Shown here in pieces: positions 24,190-35,034 of a DNA stretch of 64,000 bases. Every line of letters begins with the position of its first letter. Position 1 is the first letter of the stretch. The translations under genes were made by a program, and so were the position numbers. The notes beneath the pieces are model-generated. The model was not told where the DNA came from and ran no database searches. It saw only the letters and a program-made list of their open reading frames with translations. Source of the DNA: Ruminococcus flavefaciens (GTDB lineage: Bacteria > Bacillota > Clostridia > Oscillospirales > Ruminococcaceae); the NCBI RefSeq assembly GCF_900116855.1, contig NZ_UETD01000002.1, positions 186,001-250,000 of the forward strand, given 5' to 3'.

Positions 24190-26043
24190 GTGAACGAAAA
24201 AGAAAAAACTCCAAAGGTGAAGAAGACTGCTTCCGACGCACCTAAAAGAACTTACAGAAAGAGAACAGCCGCTCCGAAGGAGAAAACTGTAAAGGAAAAG
24301 GCAGTTAAGGAAACTGCGGCAAAAAGCGAAAAATCAGCTTCAACAAAGCCTAAGACACGCACAAGGCAGCCAAAGGAGATCAAGAAGACTCCCGTAAGGA
24401 TAATACCTCTGGGCGGTCTTAATGAGATCGGTAAGAATATGACTGTTTTCGAGTGCTCAAACGATATGTTCATACTCGACTGCGGTCTTGCTTTCCCCGA
24501 TGCGGATATGCCGGGTGTTGACATCGTTATCCCCGATTTCACATATGTTGAACGAAATCAGGACAAGATAAGAGGTATCGTTATCACCCACGGACATGAG
24601 GATCATATCGGCGGTCTTGCATACCTACTCAAAAAAATCAATGTTCCTGTTTATGCCACAAGACTCACTATTGGTCTTATCGAAGGCAAGCTGAAGGAGC
24701 AGGGACTCTACGGCAAGGTCAACCTTAATATCGTTGAGCCTAAAAAGACCGTAAAAATGGGTTGCATGGCTGTTGAATTCATCAAGGTCAACCACTCCAT
24801 CCCCGATTCGGTAGGTATGGCTATCCATACTCCCGCAGGTGTTATCGTCCATACGGGAGACTTCAAGGTGGACTTCTCGCCTATCGACGGCAAGATAATC
24901 GACCTTGCACGTTTCGGCGAGCTGGGAAGCCGCGGTGTCCTCGCACTTATGGCAGACTCCACCAATGCTGAGCGTCCCGGATATACTCATTCCGAGAGAA
25001 CCGTAGGCGACTCCTTTGACAAGCTCTTCCAGAAGGGAGAGGGAAAGCGCATCATCATTGCTACCTTCTCCTCAAATATTCACCGTGTTCAGCAGATCAT
25101 CAACTGTGCCGTAAGATACGGCCGTAAGGTCGCTGTATTCGGAAGAAGCATGATAAATGTTATCAATACTGCCATTGAACTGGGCTATCTCGATGTTCCC
25201 GACGGTATTATCATTGATATCGAGATGATGAACCGCTATGAGAGCGAAAGGATAGTTCTCATAACTACGGGAAGTCAGGGGGAGCCTATGTCTGCTCTGA
25301 CCAGAATGGCTATGAACGACCACAAGAAAGTCAATATTACTCCCATGGACTTCATCATCATCTCCGCTACGCCTATCCCCGGCAATGAGAAGTTCGTTAC
25401 AAGAGTTGTAAACGAGCTTATGAAGTCGGGAGCAGAGGTCGTATATGAGGCTATGTACGAAGTACACGTTTCGGGTCACGCCTGCCAGGAGGAGCTGAAA
25501 CTCATGCAGTGTCTGACCAGACCCAAGTTCTTCATTCCCGTCCACGGTGAGTACAAGCATCTGAAAAAGCACGCTGATCTTGCTCTCCAGATGGGCATGC
25601 CCAGAGAGAATATCATCATCGCAGAGATAGGCAATGTTATCGAGACAGACGGTAATACCATGAAAGTCGTTTCACAGGTGCCTGCAGGCAGAGTGCTTGT
25701 GGACGGCCTTGGCGTCGGTGATGTCGGTTCTATCGTTCTCAGAGACAGAAAGCATCTGGCTCAGGACGGTCTTATCATTATCGTCATCGGCATAGAAAAA
25801 AGCACCAACGAGATCGTTGCAGGTCCCGATATCATATCAAGAGGCTTTGTTTATGTAAGAGAATCCGAGGAGCTTATGGTAGAGGCTCGCAGTCTTCTTT
25901 CGGATACTCTTGCCAACTGCTCTGCAAGTGAGCTCAGGGAGTGGAATTCCCTCAAGGGTAAGCTCCGCGACGCTCTCTCAGACTATATTTACCAGAAAAC
26001 AAAGCGCAGCCCTATGATACTTCCTATTATCATGGAGACATGA
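24190..26043 (+). CDS. rnj: Ribonuclease J
   Basis: The 617-aa enzyme is the 5'-3' exoribonuclease and endonuclease of Firmicutes mRNA decay. After a Lys/Ala/Thr-rich, probably disordered N-terminal extension of about 66 residues comes the metallo-beta-lactamase/beta-CASP core: the metal motif HGHEDHIGG (about 136-144), DSTNAERPGYT, TFSSNIHRVQQII, FGRSMINV and the HGEYKHLKKHADLA region, then a C-terminal RNase J domain. The extension is unusual compared with Bacillus RNase J1 (555 aa) and may help RNA binding. The start is GTG with GTGAGGT upstream. GdpP follows after 22 nt. Confidence 0.93.
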   Translation: MNEKEKTPKVKKTASDAPKRTYRKRTAAPKEKTVKEKAVKETAAKSEKSASTKPKTRTRQPKEIKKTPVRIIPLGGLNEIGKNMTVFECSNDMFILDCGLAFPDADMPGVDIVIPDFTYVERNQDKIRGIVITHGHEDHIGGLAYLLKKINVPVYATRLTIGLIEGKLKEQGLYGKVNLNIVEPKKTVKMGCMAVEFIKVNHSIPDSVGMAIHTPAGVIVHTGDFKVDFSPIDGKIIDLARFGELGSRGVLALMADSTNAERPGYTHSERTVGDSFDKLFQKGEGKRIIIATFSSNIHRVQQIINCAVRYGRKVAVFGRSMINVINTAIELGYLDVPDGIIIDIEMMNRYESERIVLITTGSQGEPMSALTRMAMNDHKKVNITPMDFIIISATPIPGNEKFVTRVVNELMKSGAEVVYEAMYEVHVSGHACQEELKLMQCLTRPKFFIPVHGEYKHLKKHADLALQMGMPRENIIIAEIGNVIETDGNTMKVVSQVPAGRVLVDGLGVGDVGSIVLRDRKHLAQDGLIIIVIGIEKSTNEIVAGPDIISRGFVYVRESEELMVEARSLLSDTLANCSASELREWNSLKGKLRDALSDYIYQKTKRSPMILPIIMET

Positions 26044-26065
26044 TCTGTCCGAAAGGAGCTTAAAG

Positions 26066-28039
26066 GTGAAAAAGAAATTCCCGGCAGTTCTGATGATCCT
26101 GCACCTGCTTGCGCTTGGTACAATGATCACATCATACCTGCTGATCGGCCGCACCGACCGCACTGTCGACTGGCTGTTTCTGGCATCTGCCGTTATCATT
26201 TTTATCTGCATCATTTACACTATCATTTATTCAAGGAACTCAATGCGGCATATCTCGAAAATGAACAAGCATCTTGAAAGCTCTGCCGCAGAATTCATGA
26301 ATTCTCTCCCCGCTCCTGTTGCCGTTATCGACGAGCACAGGCAGTTTGTCTGGTACAATCAGATATTCGCCGAAAAGATCGGTCTCGGTCAGGACGTCTA
26401 CGGTCACGACTTTGAAGGCTTTGTCAAAATCGATATAGAGTCGCTGAAGTCCAACGGAAGGGCTATATGTCCCATAAATGGAAGTATCTATGATGTTACA
26501 GCTGAACAGTTCGACAAAAATGATATGTCATTCCTCGTTCTCTACTTCCATGACGATACCAATTACTACGCCATAAAGAAGAACATGGACGAATCCCACC
26601 CCAACGTTGTGGTGATAACCATCGACAACTACGACGATATAATGCAGAACGCCAAGGAGAGCGAAAAGGCTCAGACCTCGGTGGAGACTGAAAAGCTCAT
26701 CGAAAACTTCATGAGCAAGACAAACGGCTTCATCAAAAAGACCTCCTCCAATACGTTCTTCGCAATAATCGAAAATCGTCACTTAAACGCTATTATTGAC
26801 GGCAGGTTCAAGATACTGGACGCCGCAAGAAATATCAAGATCGCAGGGAAATATCCCTTAACCTTTTCAATAGGTGTCGGTCAGGGTGCTTCATCTCTGT
26901 CAGAAAGCGAGAATATCGCAAGGCAGTGCCTTGATATGGCTCTCGGACGCGGCGGAGATCAGGCTGTTATCAAGACCGATAACGGTTATCGGTTCTTTGG
27001 CGGAGTTTCCAAGGGCGTTGAAAAGCGCTCAAGATCAAAGACAAGGATAATTGCAAACGCCATGCAGGACCTTATAATGAGTTCGGAAAGAGTTTTTCTT
27101 ATGGGACACCGCTTCGGCGATCTGGACTCTGTAGGAGCTGCCTGCGGACTGGCAGGAGCACTGAAAATACTTGGCAAACAGGCTTATATAGCTGTTGACC
27201 GCTCAAAAAACCTGGCGTCAAATCTTATCGATATCGTCGATGAGGAGACAAATTACGGACTGTTTATCAATCCGGCGGAAGCAGAAGAACTTATCGGTCC
27301 GAATGATATGCTCATCATTGTTGACACACATAATAAGGACTATGTAGAGAGCCGTGCTCTCTACGAAAAGGCTCATTCTGTTGTCGTTATCGACCACCAC
27401 AGAAAGACCGTGAACTTCATCGATGACGCTGTCATTTTCCACCATGAACCCTACGCTTCATTGGCTTCGGAAATGGTGACCGAGATAATCCAGTATTTCA
27501 ATTACAGCTCTGACGAAAAGATCGCAAGCTGTCACGCTGACGCTCTGTTGGCAGGTATAATGCTTGACACCAAGAACTTCGTCATGAGAACCGGTGTAAG
27601 GACCTTTGAAGCCGCAGCATATCTGAAGAAAATGGGTGCAGACACAGTTGCAGTAAAGCTTCTTTTCTCAAACTCCATCGACTCTTACAGAAGAAAGACA
27701 CAGATCGTCGCTTCTGCAAAGATACATAACAACTGCGCTATCGCAGCTGCTGATTTCAAATCAGACGACATAAGGCTTGTGGCACCTCAGGCTGCCGACG
27801 AGCTTCTCGGCATAACAGATGTTGATGCTTCCTTTGTCATATACAAGACAGGAAGCACAGTAAATATATCCGCAAGATCTCTCGGCGCTCTCAATGTTCA
27901 GGTCATTATGGAACAGCTTGGCGGCGGAGGTCATCAGACTATGGCGGCTACTCAACTCGAAGGAACTACCGTAGAGGACGCAGTAAAGGCTCTGATCTAC
28001 GCCATCGACGACTGCCGCAAGAACGCTTCGGAACAATAA
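26066..28039 (+). CDS. gdpP: GdpP-like cyclic-di-AMP phosphodiesterase
   Basis: The 657-aa protein has two N-terminal membrane helices (about residues 7-50), a PAS-like domain (about 70-150), a degenerate GGDEF domain (about 170-300) and the DHH/DHHA1 phosphoesterase (about 335-650). Motifs are GHRFGDLDSVGAACG (DLD), IIVDTHNKD, VVIDHHRKTVNF and GGGGHQTMAA. GdpP cleaves c-di-AMP to pApA and so tunes potassium, turgor and beta-lactam tolerance. The start is GTG with AAAGGAGC upstream. The gdpP-rplI-dnaB order is conserved in Firmicutes. Confidence 0.93.
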   Translation: MKKKFPAVLMILHLLALGTMITSYLLIGRTDRTVDWLFLASAVIIFICIIYTIIYSRNSMRHISKMNKHLESSAAEFMNSLPAPVAVIDEHRQFVWYNQIFAEKIGLGQDVYGHDFEGFVKIDIESLKSNGRAICPINGSIYDVTAEQFDKNDMSFLVLYFHDDTNYYAIKKNMDESHPNVVVITIDNYDDIMQNAKESEKAQTSVETEKLIENFMSKTNGFIKKTSSNTFFAIIENRHLNAIIDGRFKILDAARNIKIAGKYPLTFSIGVGQGASSLSESENIARQCLDMALGRGGDQAVIKTDNGYRFFGGVSKGVEKRSRSKTRIIANAMQDLIMSSERVFLMGHRFGDLDSVGAACGLAGALKILGKQAYIAVDRSKNLASNLIDIVDEETNYGLFINPAEAEELIGPNDMLIIVDTHNKDYVESRALYEKAHSVVVIDHHRKTVNFIDDAVIFHHEPYASLASEMVTEIIQYFNYSSDEKIASCHADALLAGIMLDTKNFVMRTGVRTFEAAAYLKKMGADTVAVKLLFSNSIDSYRRKTQIVASAKIHNNCAIAAADFKSDDIRLVAPQAADELLGITDVDASFVIYKTGSTVNISARSLGALNVQVIMEQLGGGGHQTMAATQLEGTTVEDAVKALIYAIDDCRKNASEQ

Positions 28040-28061
28040 TCAATGAAAGGTCGGAATAAAT

Positions 28062-28508
28062 ATGAAGGTAATTTTCTTAAAGGACGTTAAAGGCTCAGGC
28101 AAAAAGGGCGAATTAAAGAACGTTGCAGATGGATACGCCCGCAATATGCTCCTCCCCAAGGGACTTGCTGTTGAGGCTACTCCCGAGAATATGAACAAGC
28201 TGGAAGGAGCACAGGCTTCCGCACAGCACAAGATCGATGTTGACATCCAGAATGCCAAGGATGCTGCTGCAAAGCTCAAGGGCAAGAAGATCAACATAAA
28301 GGCTAAAGCCGGTTCAAACGGCAAGCTTTTCGGCTCTGTTACAGGCGCCAACGTTGCAGATGCCATCGCTGAGCAGGTCGGCGTGACCGTTGACAAGAAG
28401 AAGGTCTCTCTCAGCACTGATATCAAGAACTTCGGCTCGTATACTGCTACTATCAAGCTGTACAACGGTATCTCCGAGACAATTGATGTGGAAGTTATCG
28501 AAGGCTGA
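28062..28508 (+). CDS. rplI: 50S ribosomal protein L9
   Basis: The 148-aa protein matches L9 over its full length. The N-terminal domain is [36 protein letters not shown], followed by the long connecting helix and the C-terminal domain ([11 protein letters not shown]). It binds 23S rRNA at the base of the L1 stalk. It lies between gdpP and dnaB in one operon. Confidence 0.97.
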   Translation: MKVIFLKDVKGSGKKGELKNVADGYARNMLLPKGLAVEATPENMNKLEGAQASAQHKIDVDIQNAKDAAAKLKGKKINIKAKAGSNGKLFGSVTGANVADAIAEQVGVTVDKKKVSLSTDIKNFGSYTATIKLYNGISETIDVEVIEG

Positions 28509-28511
28509 TCG

Positions 28512-29876
28512 GTGAATAATATGGATGAAAATGATATCCTGCTCTCCGCCCGCGAACTGCCGCACAGTATCGAGGCGGAGCAGTCCGTTTTAGGAGCCAT
28601 AATCGCTGATCCTTCAGTGCTCTCCGACGTACTCGAGCTCATTAAGCCCGAGTATTTCTATAATGATCAGCACAAGGCACTGTACTCCATTATGCTGCAA
28701 ATGAACTCCATGAGCCTCCCCGTTGATATAGTTACGGTGCTCAACGAAGCTGAAAAGCAGCATATATTTGAAAGCCCTGCCGAGGGAAGACGTTATCTTG
28801 CCGAGATAGGCAATATGCTCCCCTCCACTGCGAATATCGAGAGCTACTGCAAGATCGTTGCAGATAAGTACTTCCTGAGGAGTCTCAGCTACGTTGCGAG
28901 GACAATTCTCGAAGAAGTGCAGTCCGGCGAGCAGAATGCCCAGCTTCTTCTGGACTCTGCCGAGCAGAAGATTTACGATATCAGACAGGGACGCGATGTA
29001 CGCGGTCTTGTTCCCCTCTCTGAGGCGATCGCCGAGGCTTATGACAGACTCGGAAAAATATCAGGTCCCGATAAGGACAAGTATGTGGGTGCAAGAACGG
29101 GCTTCACTCTTCTCGACTCCATCACATCTGGTCTTAACAAGTCGGATCTGATAATCATAGCTGCCCGACCGGGTATGGGAAAGACCTCCTTTGCCATGAA
29201 TATCGCTACGAACGTAGCAAGACGCGCTGAAAAAGAAGTCGTAACCTTTAACCTGGAAATGTCAAAGGAGCAGCTGGCTACGAGAATACTCTCCACAGAG
29301 GCTCTCGTTGAGTCAAATACCCTCAGAAACGGAAGAATATCAGGAGATGACTGGGTAAAGCTTGCTACAAGTGCCGGATACCTCAGCTCCCTCCCCCTCT
29401 ATATCGACGATACGGCAAGCATGACAGTTCAGCAGATGAAAGCAAAGCTGAGACGAACAAAAAATCTCGGTCTTGTCATCATTGACTACCTCCAGCTCAT
29501 GGAGTCTACCTCACGCTCGGATAACCGTGTTACCGTTATCAGTGAGATCACACGTCAGCTGAAAGTCATGGCAAAGGAACTGAATGTCCCCGTTATCCTT
29601 CTCTCTCAGCTCTCCCGTGCTGTTGAAAGCAGAACAGATAAGCGTCCCATGCTCTCCGACCTGCGTGAATCAGGTTCTATCGAGCAGGACGCTGATATCG
29701 TACTTTTCCTCTACCGAGAGGCTTATTATAATAAGGAAAGCCAAAGGCAGAATATCTCGGAATGTATCGTGGCAAAGAACCGTCACGGTGAAACGGGTAC
29801 TGTCGAACTCATCTGGGACGGTCAGTATACAAGATTTTCAAATCCTGATTACGAAACTCCTCCCGAAAACGTCTGA
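28512..29876 (+). CDS. dnaB: Replicative DNA helicase
   Basis: This is the hexameric 5'-3' helicase of the replication fork, about 454 aa. The N-terminal DnaB domain (LPHSIEAEQSVLGAII to about residue 120) is followed by the RecA-like ATPase: Walker A ARPGMGKTSFAMNIA (near 218-232), Walker B LVIIDYLQLM and LSQLSRAVESRTDKRPMLSDLRESGSIEQDAD. Two starts are possible, GTG at 28512 and ATG at 28521; neither has a strong ribosome binding site, so coupling to rplI, 3 nt upstream, is likely. Confidence 0.97.
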   Translation: MNNMDENDILLSARELPHSIEAEQSVLGAIIADPSVLSDVLELIKPEYFYNDQHKALYSIMLQMNSMSLPVDIVTVLNEAEKQHIFESPAEGRRYLAEIGNMLPSTANIESYCKIVADKYFLRSLSYVARTILEEVQSGEQNAQLLLDSAEQKIYDIRQGRDVRGLVPLSEAIAEAYDRLGKISGPDKDKYVGARTGFTLLDSITSGLNKSDLIIIAARPGMGKTSFAMNIATNVARRAEKEVVTFNLEMSKEQLATRILSTEALVESNTLRNGRISGDDWVKLATSAGYLSSLPLYIDDTASMTVQQMKAKLRRTKNLGLVIIDYLQLMESTSRSDNRVTVISEITRQLKVMAKELNVPVILLSQLSRAVESRTDKRPMLSDLRESGSIEQDADIVLFLYREAYYNKESQRQNISECIVAKNRHGETGTVELIWDGQYTRFSNPDYETPPENV

Positions 29877-29878
29877 TC

Positions 29879-31213
29879 ATGTTAACCAAGGTTTACAAGT
29901 TTATATGTGAAAATAATATGCTCACCTGCGGTGACACTGTTGTCTGCGGACTGTCGGGAGGCGCTGACAGCGTTGCCCTGCTTCTGTCACTGTATCAGCT
30001 GAGAGAAAAGCTTGGCATAAAAGTTGAAGCGCTCCATGTCAACCACTGCATAAGGGGCGACGAGAGCGACAGGGACGAAGAATTCTGCCGCGATTTGTGC
30101 AAAAGGCTTGATATAGCTTTTACTGCTGTAAGATGTGATGTTATCCGACAATCCGATATATGGCAGAAGTCCACGGAGGAGACAGCAAGGATAATGCGCT
30201 ATGATGAGTTTTCAAAGTGCTCCGAGGGCAAAAAGCTTGCCACTGCTCACAATGCCAATGATAATCTTGAAACTGTCATCCTTAATCTTTGCCGTGGAAC
30301 GGGTATAAAGGGGCTTGCAGGGATCCCATGCATCCGTGGGAATATCATAAGGCCGCTTCTTACCGTCACTCGTGCTGAGATAGAAGAATTTCTCAGAATA
30401 TCTGGACAGAACTATGTTACGGACAGTACCAATCTCTCCAATGACTACACCCGCAACAAGATCAGACATAAGATAATCCCTATGCTGGAGGAGATCAACA
30501 GCTCTGTTATAGCTACCTCTGTTAACAGTATAAATACTGTCAGAGAGGAAAATGCTCTTATCGAAGCCGATACTGACCGTGCAATGGCTGAATGCAGGAA
30601 GAAAAATGCACTTATTGGTCTGAACGGCTATCCCGCTGTTATCAGAAAGCGCTGTATCTCCCGTCTGCTTTCCGAAAACAGCCTTCCCTACTCCCATCAG
30701 AGACTGGAGGAAGCCGATACCATCCTCGCAGGCGGCGGGAAGCTCAATATTTCAGGAAAAACCTACCTTGTGGGCGAAGGAGGTTCACTAAGTCTTCAGG
30801 TCATTGATGCCCCTGCGGAAATAGTTGTGGAACAGGCTCTGGAGCTTGGTGATAACATAATATGTGACAATTGCACTGTCAGATGCGAATTGTTAGAATG
30901 TGATAATTTGAAGAAAATTGAAACTGTTCACAAAAAATCCACATTTTATCTTATTGATTATGATAAAATAAGAGGAAGGCTTATTGTGCGTACAAGAAAG
31001 TACGGCGACAAAATAAGACTTAAAGGAAGAAGCTTTACTTCTTCCGTGAAAAAGCTTATCAATGAAAATATCCCGTCCGATAAACGTAACGGGCTTCTCT
31101 TTATTGAAGATGAAGAAGGGACTATTCTCGCTGAAAGGCTTGGTATAGCTGACAGAACAGCTCCCGATGATAATACAACGGGATTTCTGAAAATTTCATT
31201 TATACGATCATAA
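29879..31213 (+). CDS. tilS: tRNA(Ile)-lysidine synthetase
   Basis: TilS attaches lysine to the wobble cytidine of the CAU anticodon of tRNA-Ile2, an essential change of decoding. The 444-aa protein has the PP-loop GLSGGADS (residues 23-30), [36 protein letters not shown] and the C-terminal TilS domains ([21 protein letters not shown]). The ATG follows the dnaB stop by 2 nt and has no Shine-Dalgarno sequence, so it depends on coupling. In most Firmicutes hpt stands between tilS and ftsH; here it is absent. Confidence 0.95.
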   Translation: MLTKVYKFICENNMLTCGDTVVCGLSGGADSVALLLSLYQLREKLGIKVEALHVNHCIRGDESDRDEEFCRDLCKRLDIAFTAVRCDVIRQSDIWQKSTEETARIMRYDEFSKCSEGKKLATAHNANDNLETVILNLCRGTGIKGLAGIPCIRGNIIRPLLTVTRAEIEEFLRISGQNYVTDSTNLSNDYTRNKIRHKIIPMLEEINSSVIATSVNSINTVREENALIEADTDRAMAECRKKNALIGLNGYPAVIRKRCISRLLSENSLPYSHQRLEEADTILAGGGKLNISGKTYLVGEGGSLSLQVIDAPAEIVVEQALELGDNIICDNCTVRCELLECDNLKKIETVHKKSTFYLIDYDKIRGRLIVRTRKYGDKIRLKGRSFTSSVKKLINENIPSDKRNGLLFIEDEEGTILAERLGIADRTAPDDNTTGFLKISFIRS

Positions 31214-31230
31214 AGAATGGAGAGGATAAT

Positions 31231-33138
31231 TTGACACCAAAGAAAAGCAAAGGTCTGATCACCTACCTGCTGCTTATCGTGATCGCAGTATTCTGTCTCG
31301 TATTTATAAGTTCAAGACTGAATGCTGACGCTGAAAAAACTGAATACACAACAGTTATCAGCTATTTCGACCAAAAAAAGGTCTCTGAGTACACTCTTGA
31401 TCTGGGTACGGGAGACCTCACCTACAAGCTTCAGGGAGATGATGCGGAAAAGCATTATACCGTTCCTAACGTTAATATCTTCCTCGAAGATACTGAAAAC
31501 TATCGTCAGGAGTATAACAAGGCAAACCCGGACGCTCCCCTTGTTCAGGATTATATCAAGATCACTGACAGAACATGGCTCTATTCTCTTATCCCTGTTC
31601 TGCTGACTATAATCCTCGGAATCGCTATCCTCTACTTTATGATGAAGCAGAGCGGCGGCGGCGGCAAGTATACTACATTCGGCAAAGCAAACCTCAAAAA
31701 CGGTGCAAGTGCAAGAAAGGCTACCTTCAAGGACGTTGCCGGTGCCGATGAGGAAAAGCAGGAGCTCGTTGAGATAGTTGACTACCTCAAAAATCCTAAA
31801 AAATACACTGAGCTGGGTGCTAAGGTGCCAAAGGGTGTTCTCCTTCTCGGCCCTCCCGGAACAGGTAAGACCCTTCTCGCCCGTGCAGTTGCAGGTGAGG
31901 CAGGCTGTCCGTTCTTCCCTATCTCGGGTTCAGACTTCGTTGAAATGTTCGTCGGAGTCGGTGCATCGAGAGTAAGAGACCTCTTTGAACAGGCTAAGAA
32001 GCACGCCCCTGCCATAATTTTCATCGATGAGATCGATGCTGTCGGACGTCACAGAGGCGCAGGTCTCGGCGGCGGACACGATGAACGTGAACAGACACTT
32101 AACCAGCTCCTCGTTGAAATGGACGGTTTTACCGGCAACGAAAGCGTTATCGTTATCGCTGCTACAAACAGACGTGATATCCTCGACCCTGCCCTCCTCA
32201 GACCCGGTAGATTTGACAGACAGATCGTTGTCGGCTATCCCGATGTAAAGGGCCGTGAGGAGATTCTGAGAGTCCACGCAAAGAACAAGCCCCTTGGTCC
32301 CGATGTTGATATCAAGCGTATCGCAAGAACAACTCAGGGCTTCACAGGTGCTGACCTTGAAAACGTACTCAATGAAGCTGCGCTCCTTGCAGCAAGAAAT
32401 GAACGCCGCGCTATCACAGAGGCTGATATCGAGGAAGCAACTCTCAAGGTAATCGCAGGTCCCGAAAAGAAATCAAGGATAGTAACAGAGCACGACAGAA
32501 AGGTTACTGCTTATCACGAAGCAGGTCACGCCGTTGCTTCCTATAACCTCCCCACACAGGATAAAGTTCATCAGGTTACTATAATCCAGAGAGGTATGGC
32601 AGCAGGTCTTACAATTTATCGCCCCGATACTGATGATCAGCACGTTTCGCGCAATCAGATGCGTGAGCGCATAATCTCTCTGTTGGGTGGTCGCTGTGCT
32701 GAGGAGATATTCCTCGATGATATCTGCACAGGTGCTTCAAATGATATCGAGAGAGCTACTGCTACTGCAAGAAACATGGTAACAAAATACGGCTTCTCTT
32801 CAAAGCTCGGTACAGTTACCTACGGTTCAGACAACGATGAGGTCTTCCTTGGCAAGGACTACGGTCATACCAAGAATTACAGCGAATCTGTTGCTGCTCA
32901 GATCGATGAGGAAGTTCGTTCTATCATTGAGAAGGCTTACAGCGACTGTGTCGAGATCCTCAGAGCAAATGCTGACAAGATGCATTTCCTCGCCAAGTAT
33001 CTTCTCAAATATGAAAAGATCGACGGTGATGACTTCGAGAAGCTCATGAAAGGTGAGATCAGCGAAGACGTCCTGTCAGATGATGAAGTAGGCGCTCCTC
33101 TTGGATTCGGAGATACTCCCGAACCCGAACTCAACTGA
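31231..33138 (+). CDS. ftsH: ATP-dependent zinc metalloprotease FtsH
   Basis: The 635-aa membrane protease has two N-terminal helices (about residues 10-28 and 121-140) flanking an extracytoplasmic domain. The AAA+ module has Walker A GPPGTGKT (207-214), Walker [12 protein letters not shown] and the second region of homology ([22 protein letters not shown]). The zinc protease domain has HEAGH (429-433). It degrades misfolded membrane and some regulatory proteins. The start is TTG with GGAGAGG upstream. It is the last gene before a strong terminator. Confidence 0.97.
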   Translation: MTPKKSKGLITYLLLIVIAVFCLVFISSRLNADAEKTEYTTVISYFDQKKVSEYTLDLGTGDLTYKLQGDDAEKHYTVPNVNIFLEDTENYRQEYNKANPDAPLVQDYIKITDRTWLYSLIPVLLTIILGIAILYFMMKQSGGGGKYTTFGKANLKNGASARKATFKDVAGADEEKQELVEIVDYLKNPKKYTELGAKVPKGVLLLGPPGTGKTLLARAVAGEAGCPFFPISGSDFVEMFVGVGASRVRDLFEQAKKHAPAIIFIDEIDAVGRHRGAGLGGGHDEREQTLNQLLVEMDGFTGNESVIVIAATNRRDILDPALLRPGRFDRQIVVGYPDVKGREEILRVHAKNKPLGPDVDIKRIARTTQGFTGADLENVLNEAALLAARNERRAITEADIEEATLKVIAGPEKKSRIVTEHDRKVTAYHEAGHAVASYNLPTQDKVHQVTIIQRGMAAGLTIYRPDTDDQHVSRNQMRERIISLLGGRCAEEIFLDDICTGASNDIERATATARNMVTKYGFSSKLGTVTYGSDNDEVFLGKDYGHTKNYSESVAAQIDEEVRSIIEKAYSDCVEILRANADKMHFLAKYLLKYEKIDGDDFEKLMKGEISEDVLSDDEVGAPLGFGDTPEPELN

Positions 33139-33146
33139 TAATGTAA

Positions 33147-33178
33147 AATCCCGAAGAGCTTATCTTCGGGATTTTTTT
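33147..33178 (+). terminator. Rho-independent terminator after ftsH
   Basis: AAATCCCGAAGA, loop GCTT, ATCTTCGGGATTT, then a run of Ts, ending the rnj-to-ftsH gene group. Confidence 0.88.
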
Positions 33179-33272
33179 GCAGCTTCTTTTCGTAAATATT
33201 CATCAGACATTTTTATATGTGAGCTATCAACGGCTGTTTTGCGGCATAAATTGCTGTTTGATGCCGCGCATC

Positions 33273-33301
33273 TTGCTATTTTTTTACTTGTATGTTATAA
33301 T
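33273..33301 (+). promoter_or_regulatory. Promoter of the FHA-FtsW-PBP operon
   Basis: TTGCTA (33273-33278), 17-bp spacer, TATAAT (33296-33301). A 7-bp hairpin (GCGGCAT/ATGCCGC, 33241-33267) lies just upstream. Confidence 0.6.
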
Positions 33302-33332
33302 ATAAAAAGCATTTTTACACGGAGGTGTTTTT

Positions 33333-33752
33333 TTGGAATCCCTTGATCTCATATTTTGTGCTGTTGCAGCTGCTGCACTGGATATATGTATCTTTGTGCT
33401 CATCATAACAGCTTACCGCGAGAAAAGGTCAACAAAAAAGAACTGGCGTCAGATATCAAACGATATGGAGCTTGCCGAGCAGGACAAGTCCTATGAGCTT
33501 GGCTGTGATGAGGTGCTTATCGGCAGACACGCCTCAGCTGATATAAGGCTCCCTGACCTTTCGGTCTCAAGATACCATGCAATGCTCACTGTTGTAAACG
33601 GCGTCTGGACTATAAAGGATATAGGTTCTAAATCAGGTATTTTCGTAAACGGTGAGCTTACCCGCGAAGCTGTTCTTCATGAAAACGATATAATAAAGCT
33701 TGGCAACCGCCGGCTTCTCTTCAGAAAAAGGAGGGACAGCCGTGTACGCTAA
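33333..33752 (+). CDS. Membrane-anchored FHA-domain protein
   Basis: The 139-aa protein has one N-terminal membrane helix (LIFCAVAAAALDICIFVLIITAY) and a cytoplasmic forkhead-associated domain with the phosphothreonine-binding residues (LIGRHASADIRLPDLSVSRYHAML, then NGVWTIKDIGSKSGIFVNG). FHA domains bind Thr-phosphorylated partners of Ser/Thr kinases. Its neighbours FtsW/RodA and a transpeptidase suggest that it ties cell-wall synthesis to kinase signalling, as the FhaB/RodA/PbpA group does in actinobacteria. The start is TTG with GGAGG upstream. It overlaps the next gene by 11 nt. Confidence 0.88.
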   Translation: MESLDLIFCAVAAAALDICIFVLIITAYREKRSTKKNWRQISNDMELAEQDKSYELGCDEVLIGRHASADIRLPDLSVSRYHAMLTVVNGVWTIKDIGSKSGIFVNGELTREAVLHENDIIKLGNRRLLFRKRRDSRVR

Positions 33753-35034
33753 TCCGATCGCTTATGTTTTCTCATGTATTTTTGTACTGATCGCACATTC
33801 TGCCATGCTCTGCAATATCTGGTTCAACGGTAAATTCGATGAGCCCCGTGATATTGCCGTTCTGGGGGCGGCTGTCATTATTCTCGATATCGCATATTTT
33901 GTGGTGATACTTGCTTTCAAGCAGATATCCTACGTTCTTGACTTCCTGCTGATACTTGTGCTGGGGATGAGTATCATATTCCAATCCTGCTTTGGCAAGG
34001 TGGGATTTGACGTAAAACACTACATAACCTGCATCGTCTGTCTTGCAGCTTGTAAAGCAGGATATATACTCTGCCGCGACCATAAGCTGCTTCAGGACAA
34101 AAAGCCGTACATTTACGGTGCTATCGGAGTCATGGTACTTATAACCCTTGTATTCACCAGCGCCGAGAATATGTGGATAGAGATCGGTTCATTTACATTA
34201 CAGCCCTCTGAGTTTATCAAACCGCTGTTCGTGCTCGCCTGTGCGACCTCTATCGCAGACCAGCAGAAAAAGCACAAGATACTTATATTCAATGTAGTCT
34301 ACGAGAATATTGCTCTGTTCTGCATAATGGCTGTTATCTGTCTTGTGCAGGTCAAATCACACGACTACGGAAGCCTTCCCACCTTCCTCAGCATTTATGC
34401 AGTAGGTTTTCTGCTCAGGATATGCTACCCAAAGGCTAAATTCTCCAAGAAAAAGCTTTTTGCAGTCATTGCCGTACTTGTTGTATTCGTTCTCATAGGT
34501 CTGAAGTATGCTCCCGACTACGTTCAGCACAGACTCCACGTTGATATCTGGAGCGACAAAACAGGTGACGGCTATCAGCAGTCACAGGCACTTATCGGTA
34601 TCGCTAACGGAGGCTGGTTCGGTGTAGGTCCCGGAAAGGGTTTCCTATGCCATGTATTCGCGTTTGATAATGATATTGTATTTGCCACTATCAGTGAGGA
34701 ATGGGGACTAATGTTCGCACTCATGATGGTGCTGACCATAATCATAATCACTGCTATCCCCCTTGTTAACCCTGCACGTTCATATTTTCACGGTACAATG
34801 TCTGCCTGCGTCTGTGCAGCCTTCATTGTACAGATGGCTCTCAATATTTTTGGTTCGTGCAACCTTATCCCTTTCACCGGTGTAACTATCCCCTTCATAT
34901 CCACGGGAGGAAGCTCTCTGATGGTAAGCGGTCTTATGATCGGTATGCTCATGGCAGGTCAGTCCCCTGTTTTCAAGGAACATAAACAGAAGAAACAGGA
35001 AGACTCCGAGCCGGCATGGAGGTGGAAAGAATGA
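33742..35034 (+). CDS. FtsW/RodA/SpoVE-family peptidoglycan glycosyltransferase (SEDS)
   Basis: The 430-aa protein has about ten membrane helices and SEDS features: LQPSEFIKPLFVL, the loop QVKSHDYGSLPTFLS, GDGYQQSQALIGIANGGWFGVGPGKG and FIPFTGVTIPFISTGGSSLM-like sequence near the C-terminus. It polymerises lipid II into glycan strands and pairs with the class B penicillin-binding protein encoded next. The GTG start at 33742 with AGGAGGG upstream is better than the in-frame ATG at 33700 inside the FHA gene. Its stop overlaps the next start (ATGA). Confidence 0.92.
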   Translation: MYANPIAYVFSCIFVLIAHSAMLCNIWFNGKFDEPRDIAVLGAAVIILDIAYFVVILAFKQISYVLDFLLILVLGMSIIFQSCFGKVGFDVKHYITCIVCLAACKAGYILCRDHKLLQDKKPYIYGAIGVMVLITLVFTSAENMWIEIGSFTLQPSEFIKPLFVLACATSIADQQKKHKILIFNVVYENIALFCIMAVICLVQVKSHDYGSLPTFLSIYAVGFLLRICYPKAKFSKKKLFAVIAVLVVFVLIGLKYAPDYVQHRLHVDIWSDKTGDGYQQSQALIGIANGGWFGVGPGKGFLCHVFAFDNDIVFATISEEWGLMFALMMVLTIIIITAIPLVNPARSYFHGTMSACVCAAFIVQMALNIFGSCNLIPFTGVTIPFISTGGSSLMVSGLMIGMLMAGQSPVFKEHKQKKQEDSEPAWRWKE

